Positions 60,244-64,000 of a stretch of DNA of 64,000 nt are shown in pieces. Source of the DNA: an uncultured Candidatus Saccharibacteria bacterium (GTDB lineage Bacteria; Patescibacteriota; Saccharimonadia; Saccharimonadales; Saccharimonadaceae); the NCBI GenBank assembly GCA_946406665.1, contig CAMJLE010000001.1, forward strand, positions 1 through 64,000. Reading direction: 5' to 3'. Position 1 is the stretch's first letter; the number at the start of each line of letters is the position of its first letter. The translations under genes and the position numbers were made by a program. Below the pieces are notes generated by a model. That model did no database searches, was not told the origin of the DNA, and saw nothing but the letters and a program-made list of their open reading frames with translations.

Positions 60244-62430
60244 TTAGGCTTTTTGATCTACACCTTTCATCGAGAGGCTGAGGCGACCCTTATCGTCGAT
60301 AGCGTCAAGACGAACGTTGATTTCGTCGCCAACCTGCAAGGCGTCGGTAACCTTTGCTAGACGCTTGTCGCTAACTTGTGAAATATGAAGCATGCCATCA
60401 ATGCCCGGCAGAATGTTTACGAAAGCGCCAAAGTCCTTAATTGAAACGACTTTGCCTCTATAAATCTTCCCCGGTTCTGGTTCCTCGACGAGCGATTTGA
60501 TCCAGTTTAGGGCCTTCTCAATCTTCTCCGTGTCTGCAGCGGCGACAGTGACGAGGCCATTTTCCTCGATATTGATTTCGGCACCAGTTTCTGCGGTAAT
60601 TTTATTGATAGTCTCACCACCTTTACCGATGATAGTACCAATTTTATCCGGGTTAACCATGAGCTTCTCGATGCGTGGCGCGTATGGGCTAAGATGATCG
60701 CGCGGGCCGTCGAGTACGGAAAGCATATGTTTCATAATAAACATACGACCATCGTGAGCTTTTTTGATTGCCTCGGAGAGAACACTAACTGGAAGGCCGT
60801 GAACTTTCATATCCATCTGAAGTGCCGTAATACCTTCAGTAGTACCGGTAACTTTGAAATCCATATCTCCAGCAAAATCCTCTGCGTCCATAAGATCGGT
60901 CAAGACGTACGGCTTATCACCATCCATCATTAAGCCCATAGCGACACCGGCAACTGGACGTTTTAGTGGAACGCCAGCATCCATCAAAGCGAGACAGGAG
61001 CTACAGGTAGCAGCCATAGAGGTTGAACCATTCTGAGACATAATCTCAGTAACGCTGCGGATAGCATATGGGAATTCTTCTTCGCTTGGCAAGACTGGCA
61101 TAAGAGCACGCTCAGCAAGGTAGCCGTGACCGATTTCGCGACGCCCTGGGCTACCAATGCGGCCAATTTCACCGACCGTATAGCTTGGCGCGTTGTAATG
61201 GTGCATGTAGCGGCGGACACCGTCGGTAACTTCCATCGTATCGACTAGCTGGCCATAGCTGAGTGGGGCTAATGTGACAATATTCATAGCCTGCGTTACG
61301 CCGCGCGTGAAGAGGCTGGAGCCATGAGTGCGCGGCAAAATACCAACTTGGGAGCTCAGCGGGCGCACTTCATCAAGCTTTCGGCCGTCAGGACGGATGC
61401 CGTCTTCGATAATATGCTTTCGCACATCTTTCTTGACGGCTAGTTCAAAGGCCTCTGAATAATCTGCGCGGAAATGCTCGTCGTAATATTCAGTCTTAGT
61501 GGTCATCTTCTCTTCTTCGGACATCTTGTCAGTTACGCCGGCTTCTTCGTCGGTGATTTCTTTGGCGAATTCGTCATGCATTTCCCACTTGATTTCATCG
61601 ATCAAATTATTGCGCTCGACTGTGTTTTGAGTGCGTAGATTGTCGCCAAGTTTACCGACCATCCATTCGTCAACTTTCTTCTGGATTTCTTCGCTTGGAA
61701 GCACGAGAGTGTATTCTTTCTCTTCGACGCCAACTTTCTCGCGGAGTTCGTTCTGGAGCTTGATGGCTGGTTGAATCATCTTGAGACCCCATTCGAGACC
61801 TCCGATGATGACATCTTCTGGGACTTCGTTAGCGCCCGCTTCAACCATGGTAATGCCGGTATCTTTACCAGCCACAACCAAGTCGAGATCAGAAGCATCG
61901 CGCTCTTCTGGAGTGAGGAAGGCCTTATATTCGCCATTAACACGACCAATACGCAAACCGGCAATTGGCCCATCAAACGGAATCCCGGCTAGCATTAACG
62001 CGCTAGATGCCGCAATCATAGCGATGACGTCCGGCCTAAAGTTCGGATCCATCGATAGAACAGTCGCCACGACCTGCACCTCTTGGCGATAGCCTTTCGG
62101 GAAAAGCGGACGAATTGGGCGGTCAATGAGACGGCCGATTAGGACGGCATTGTCGGAAGGTTTGCCTTCGCGCTTAATAAATTTACTACTGCTAATTTTG
62201 CCAGCAGCATAGTATTTCTCTTCGTAATCGATAGAGAGTGGGAAGAAATCCTGTACAACTGGCTTAGTGCCGACAACGACCGATCCAAGAACGACGGTGT
62301 CGCCATAGCTAACGAGTACGGATGAAGTAGTACGAAAGCCGACGCGGTTAACTTCCAGCGATAATGGGCGGCCGCAAAAATCCGTCTCCACCTTGAAAGT
62401 CTTCTTTCCGCTGGGGTTGATAATTTCCAT
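60244..62430 (-). CDS. pnp: Polyribonucleotide nucleotidyltransferase (PNPase)
   Basis: 728 aa from ATG 62430 after AAAGGAAATGTA. Two RNase PH-like domains (about 10-145 and 330-560), the second with GRREIGHGYLAERAL and DFAGDMDFKVTGT, an intervening helical domain, then KH (about 575-630, IGTIIGKGGETINKI) and S1 (about 640-710, GKVVSIKDFGAFVNILPG). It is a 3'-to-5' phosphorolytic exoribonuclease. The 5' leader folds into a long stem, see the separate feature. Confidence 0.97.
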   Translation of the reverse strand: MEIINPSGKKTFKVETDFCGRPLSLEVNRVGFRTTSSVLVSYGDTVVLGSVVVGTKPVVQDFFPLSIDYEEKYYAAGKISSSKFIKREGKPSDNAVLIGRLIDRPIRPLFPKGYRQEVQVVATVLSMDPNFRPDVIAMIAASSALMLAGIPFDGPIAGLRIGRVNGEYKAFLTPEERDASDLDLVVAGKDTGITMVEAGANEVPEDVIIGGLEWGLKMIQPAIKLQNELREKVGVEEKEYTLVLPSEEIQKKVDEWMVGKLGDNLRTQNTVERNNLIDEIKWEMHDEFAKEITDEEAGVTDKMSEEEKMTTKTEYYDEHFRADYSEAFELAVKKDVRKHIIEDGIRPDGRKLDEVRPLSSQVGILPRTHGSSLFTRGVTQAMNIVTLAPLSYGQLVDTMEVTDGVRRYMHHYNAPSYTVGEIGRIGSPGRREIGHGYLAERALMPVLPSEEEFPYAIRSVTEIMSQNGSTSMAATCSSCLALMDAGVPLKRPVAGVAMGLMMDGDKPYVLTDLMDAEDFAGDMDFKVTGTTEGITALQMDMKVHGLPVSVLSEAIKKAHDGRMFIMKHMLSVLDGPRDHLSPYAPRIEKLMVNPDKIGTIIGKGGETINKITAETGAEINIEENGLVTVAAADTEKIEKALNWIKSLVEEPEPGKIYRGKVVSIKDFGAFVNILPGIDGMLHISQVSDKRLAKVTDALQVGDEINVRLDAIDDKGRLSLSMKGVDQKA

Positions 62431-62527
62431 TACATTTCCTTTCTTCGAGAAAATAATATGTATCCATGGCCGTAGTCTAAGTACTACCGCCGCTGGGTAT
62501 CTATCATTTTCTCGATATTTGATACTG
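62431..62527 (-). promoter_or_regulatory. Structured 5' leader of pnp
   Basis: TCGAGAAAAT (mRNA 5' arm, 62515-62506) pairs perfectly with ATTTTCTCGA (62454-62445). Further pairing inside is possible (UACC with GGAUA) and there is an inner hairpin GTAG...CTAC. The stem ends eight bases before AAAGGAAATG. A long stem just upstream of the pnp ribosome binding site recalls the RNase III-cleaved pnp leader of E. coli. Confidence 0.65.
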
Positions 62528-62533
62528 TAAATA

Positions 62534-62539
62534 ATTATA
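62534..62539 (-). promoter_or_regulatory. Extended -10 of the pnp promoter
   Basis: TGgTATAAT on the minus strand; no clear -35. It implies a leader of about 96 nt. Confidence 0.55.
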
Positions 62540-62677
62540 CCACACCCCTCTTATTCGTCTCCAGAAATGTAACGATCGACTGACCTGATACGACCTGCCA
62601 TATTCATGAGAGTACATCCCATTCGCCAAGGAGATGCAAGCAAAGTGCCAACACTAGCGGAAAGGAGGTGGTCCGAG

Positions 62678-63007
62678 TTGGATGAATTAATCAATCCAGT
62701 TGTTGTTACTGGTTTCGTAAATGAAGCTACTATTAAAAATATATTCGAGAAAATCGAAAAGCCGGCTGGAGTACGATTATGTTCTCGCTATGACGACAAA
62801 AAGAATGGAACGGTGTTATATGTGTGGCCTTTTCGGGCCGCTTTCGCGTACAGTGATAGAGATGGCTTTTTCTACGTATTCTATTTAGATGACGAGGCGC
62901 TCGAGAAGGACGGTATCAAAAGCATCGAGGCTACCTGCAAGTTAACACGCCAACATAGTGCCTTGGCCCTACAATGGCGAAACGTAGGGTGGATTAATGA
63001 GCAATAA
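62678..63007 (+). CDS. Small ORFan, paralogue of the next gene
   Basis: 109 aa from TTG 62678, chosen because GGAAAGGAGGTGG lies eight bases upstream; the ORF-track ATG at 62606 has no such signal. After a short variable start, ATIKNIFEKIEK, a Cys/Tyr/Asp region and VLYVWPFRAAFAY align in order with SINNIFRKIAEG, CFSYAEDDGK and ICVYPFSMSYEA of the neighbour at 63211. No membrane helix or signal. Function unknown. Own terminator at 63017. Confidence 0.6.
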   Translation: MDELINPVVVTGFVNEATIKNIFEKIEKPAGVRLCSRYDDKKNGTVLYVWPFRAAFAYSDRDGFFYVFYLDDEALEKDGIKSIEATCKLTRQHSALALQWRNVGWINEQ

Positions 63008-63014
63008 ACCGTGC

Positions 63015-63048
63015 TCAACCCCATGTACGGCATGGGGATTTTTCTTGC
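63015..63048 (+). terminator. Intrinsic terminator
   Basis: CCCCATG-TACGG-CATGGGG stem followed by ATTTTTC, ten bases after the stop at 63007. Confidence 0.85.
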
Positions 63049-63210
63049 CCTACAAACATATCGTCGACCGCACAATTACCACGCTCCGTAAATTGACCAA
63101 TGTGTTATTTTGTGTCATAGTGATAATAGTGCGTTTCTTTTTTGTTGGAGAAATGCAAGTGTAACATTTTTTGTGTGTTGTTTTTTACCTAGGAAAGAAG
63201 GTGATAAAAA

Positions 63211-63846
63211 ATGGTGGAACTTGCTGGCTATCAAATAACCATACCCGCAAACAAAGCTGAAATGCGGATGGGGTCTATCAACAATATATTCAGGAAGATC
63301 GCCGAGGGGCATAATGCATGTTTCAGCTACGCCGAAGATGACGGGAAAGCTAAAATTTGCGTTTACCCATTTAGTATGAGCTACGAAGCTCGCAAGTCAA
63401 AGTCGGGTCTCGATGCAATAGTACCACCGAGTTGCTACGTGCTCAGGATGGACGGCGTACTGTCTACTCAATCGTATGGAACCATAAAAAGACTCAGCGA
63501 TGAGTACTTTGCGAGAACTACAGAGCGGGACGGCGACAAATTATTGCGCATGGCTTCACTTGAGGCCGTAGATGTCTATGGCGGAAATTGGGTATTGGAG
63601 CCGGATTGCGACGCAGTTTTCGCCCAGTTTATCTGTACGGAATTCAGAATCTCGGCGGCGGTATCTAGGTCTAATTCTCCCGACATAGGAGCAAAGCTCA
63701 GGCGAGATGCGGTCGAAGTTGGGAAAATAATTGCCGACGTCGTTATGCATACAAACTTACAGGACGATGTAGCGAAGAATGCCCATCCTCTTCTTCAGTC
63801 GCTCTTCGGAGAGCTCCTGAAAATGGATGGCGCTGGGGGCGACTGA
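63211..63846 (+). CDS. ORFan with duplicated N-terminal module
   Basis: 211 aa from ATG 63211; GAAAGAAGGTGATAAAAA precedes it. Residues about 20-80 match the upstream small ORFan in order and spacing (NNIFRKIAEG, then VYPF). The second half is helical with conserved-looking charged segments (SNSPDIGAKLRRDAVEVGKI) and no membrane helix. A possible TTGACC...CATAGT promoter lies about 110 bases upstream. No known family recognised; with the previous gene it forms a small lineage-specific pair. Confidence 0.62.
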   Translation: MVELAGYQITIPANKAEMRMGSINNIFRKIAEGHNACFSYAEDDGKAKICVYPFSMSYEARKSKSGLDAIVPPSCYVLRMDGVLSTQSYGTIKRLSDEYFARTTERDGDKLLRMASLEAVDVYGGNWVLEPDCDAVFAQFICTEFRISAAVSRSNSPDIGAKLRRDAVEVGKIIADVVMHTNLQDDVAKNAHPLLQSLFGELLKMDGAGGD

Positions 63847-63870
63847 AGGCCAGCCATAACAACAAAGCTG

Positions 63871-63905
63871 TTTTAACCCTATCGCTGTCGATAGGGTTTT
63901 TCGTA
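63871..63905 (+). terminator. Intrinsic terminator
   Basis: AACCCTATCG-CTG-TCGATAGGGTT stem followed by TTTCG. Confidence 0.85.
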
Positions 63906-63933
63906 CTCTAAATTATAGGTATACACTTTATGC

Positions 63934-63962
63934 TTGACTTTATTTCTCTTTTGTGCTATAAT
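63934..63962 (+). promoter_or_regulatory. Promoter reading out of the window
   Basis: TTGACT, 17 nt, TATAAT preceded by TGc: the same class as the ORFan promoters, so another stand-alone gene probably starts just past base 64000. Confidence 0.78.
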
Positions 63963-64000
63963 ACGGATATAAATCTACATTTGCACCATTAACAAAGCAC

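Noticed and set aside
1-64000. CRISPR arrays, insertion sequences, rRNA and tRNA genes
   Set aside because: No regularly spaced direct repeats, transposase or integrase motifs, or cloverleaf-like or rRNA sequences were recognised when reading the intergenic regions.

Overview
The window looks like a chromosomal segment from a Patescibacteria/CPR bacterium, most probably a Candidatus Saccharibacteria (TM7) relative. This is inferred from several traits: compact gene packing, core genes far from their usual operon neighbours (rpoC-rpoB, leuS, lysS, proS, ftsK and pnp are scattered), shortened versions of normally longer proteins (HrcA, ProS), Gram-positive wall functions (UppP, class A PBP, sortase, SipW-type signal peptidase), and no amino-acid or nucleotide biosynthesis genes. 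All housekeeping ORFs read through with the standard bacterial code, so UGA is a stop here. I saw no rRNA, tRNA, CRISPR array or intact mobile element. No gene-free stretch exceeds about 300 bases.

Layout. 1-6.2 kb: small membrane or exported proteins (TPM/LemA pair, rhodanese plus thioredoxin-like pair, alpha/beta hydrolase, ORFans), each with its own promoter and terminator. 6.2-11.45 kb: a leftward heat-shock/RNA block, hrcA-grpE-trmD-recG-rsmD plus hsp20, with CIRCE operators at hrcA and hsp20. 11.45-19.6 kb: a WG-like membrane protein, an adenylate-kinase-like protein, lepA, and a tightly packed operon of a cysteine-desulfurase-like protein, a DsbA-like protein, uppP and a polytopic membrane protein. 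19.7-21.4 kb: three small ORFans, one interrupted by an in-frame amber codon. 21.5-24.9 kb: an operon of a SipW-type signal peptidase and four TasA/camelysin-like surface proteins. 25-27.6 kb: a six-TM protein and a secreted three-repeat protein. 27.7-35 kb: rpoB-rpoC. 35-42.3 kb: a large membrane protein, khpA, rpsP, an rpmF-nusB-nudix-rnc operon and a class B-like sortase. 42.3-62.4 kb: leuS (with a Nudix domain inside the editing region), a class A PBP, PIN/TRAM protein, ldh, disrupted dprA, lysS, nagZ-like, ABC exporter, greA, proS, ftsK and pnp. 62.6-64 kb: two related ORFans, then a promoter pointing out of the window.

Two expression styles stand out. Many housekeeping first genes have a -10 box only 6-9 nt before the start codon and no Shine-Dalgarno, so they should make leaderless mRNAs. 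The lineage-specific small or surface genes instead have a -35/-10 pair (often with an extended TGn), a real leader, a strong AGGAGG and a private terminator.

Most interesting observations: (1) LeuRS carries a complete Nudix hydrolase domain inside CP1; (2) RpoC has lost the cysteines of both zinc sites; (3) dprA carries an in-frame UGA and a +1 frameshift at a CUU-UGA-C site arranged like the prfB recoding site; (4) a SipW plus four camelysin-like operon that may build a surface fibre; (5) a 39-bp-arm palindrome that would sequester the ribosome binding site of an ORFan; (6) a structured pnp leader; (7) acidic tails on RNAP subunits, NusB, S16 and a KH protein.
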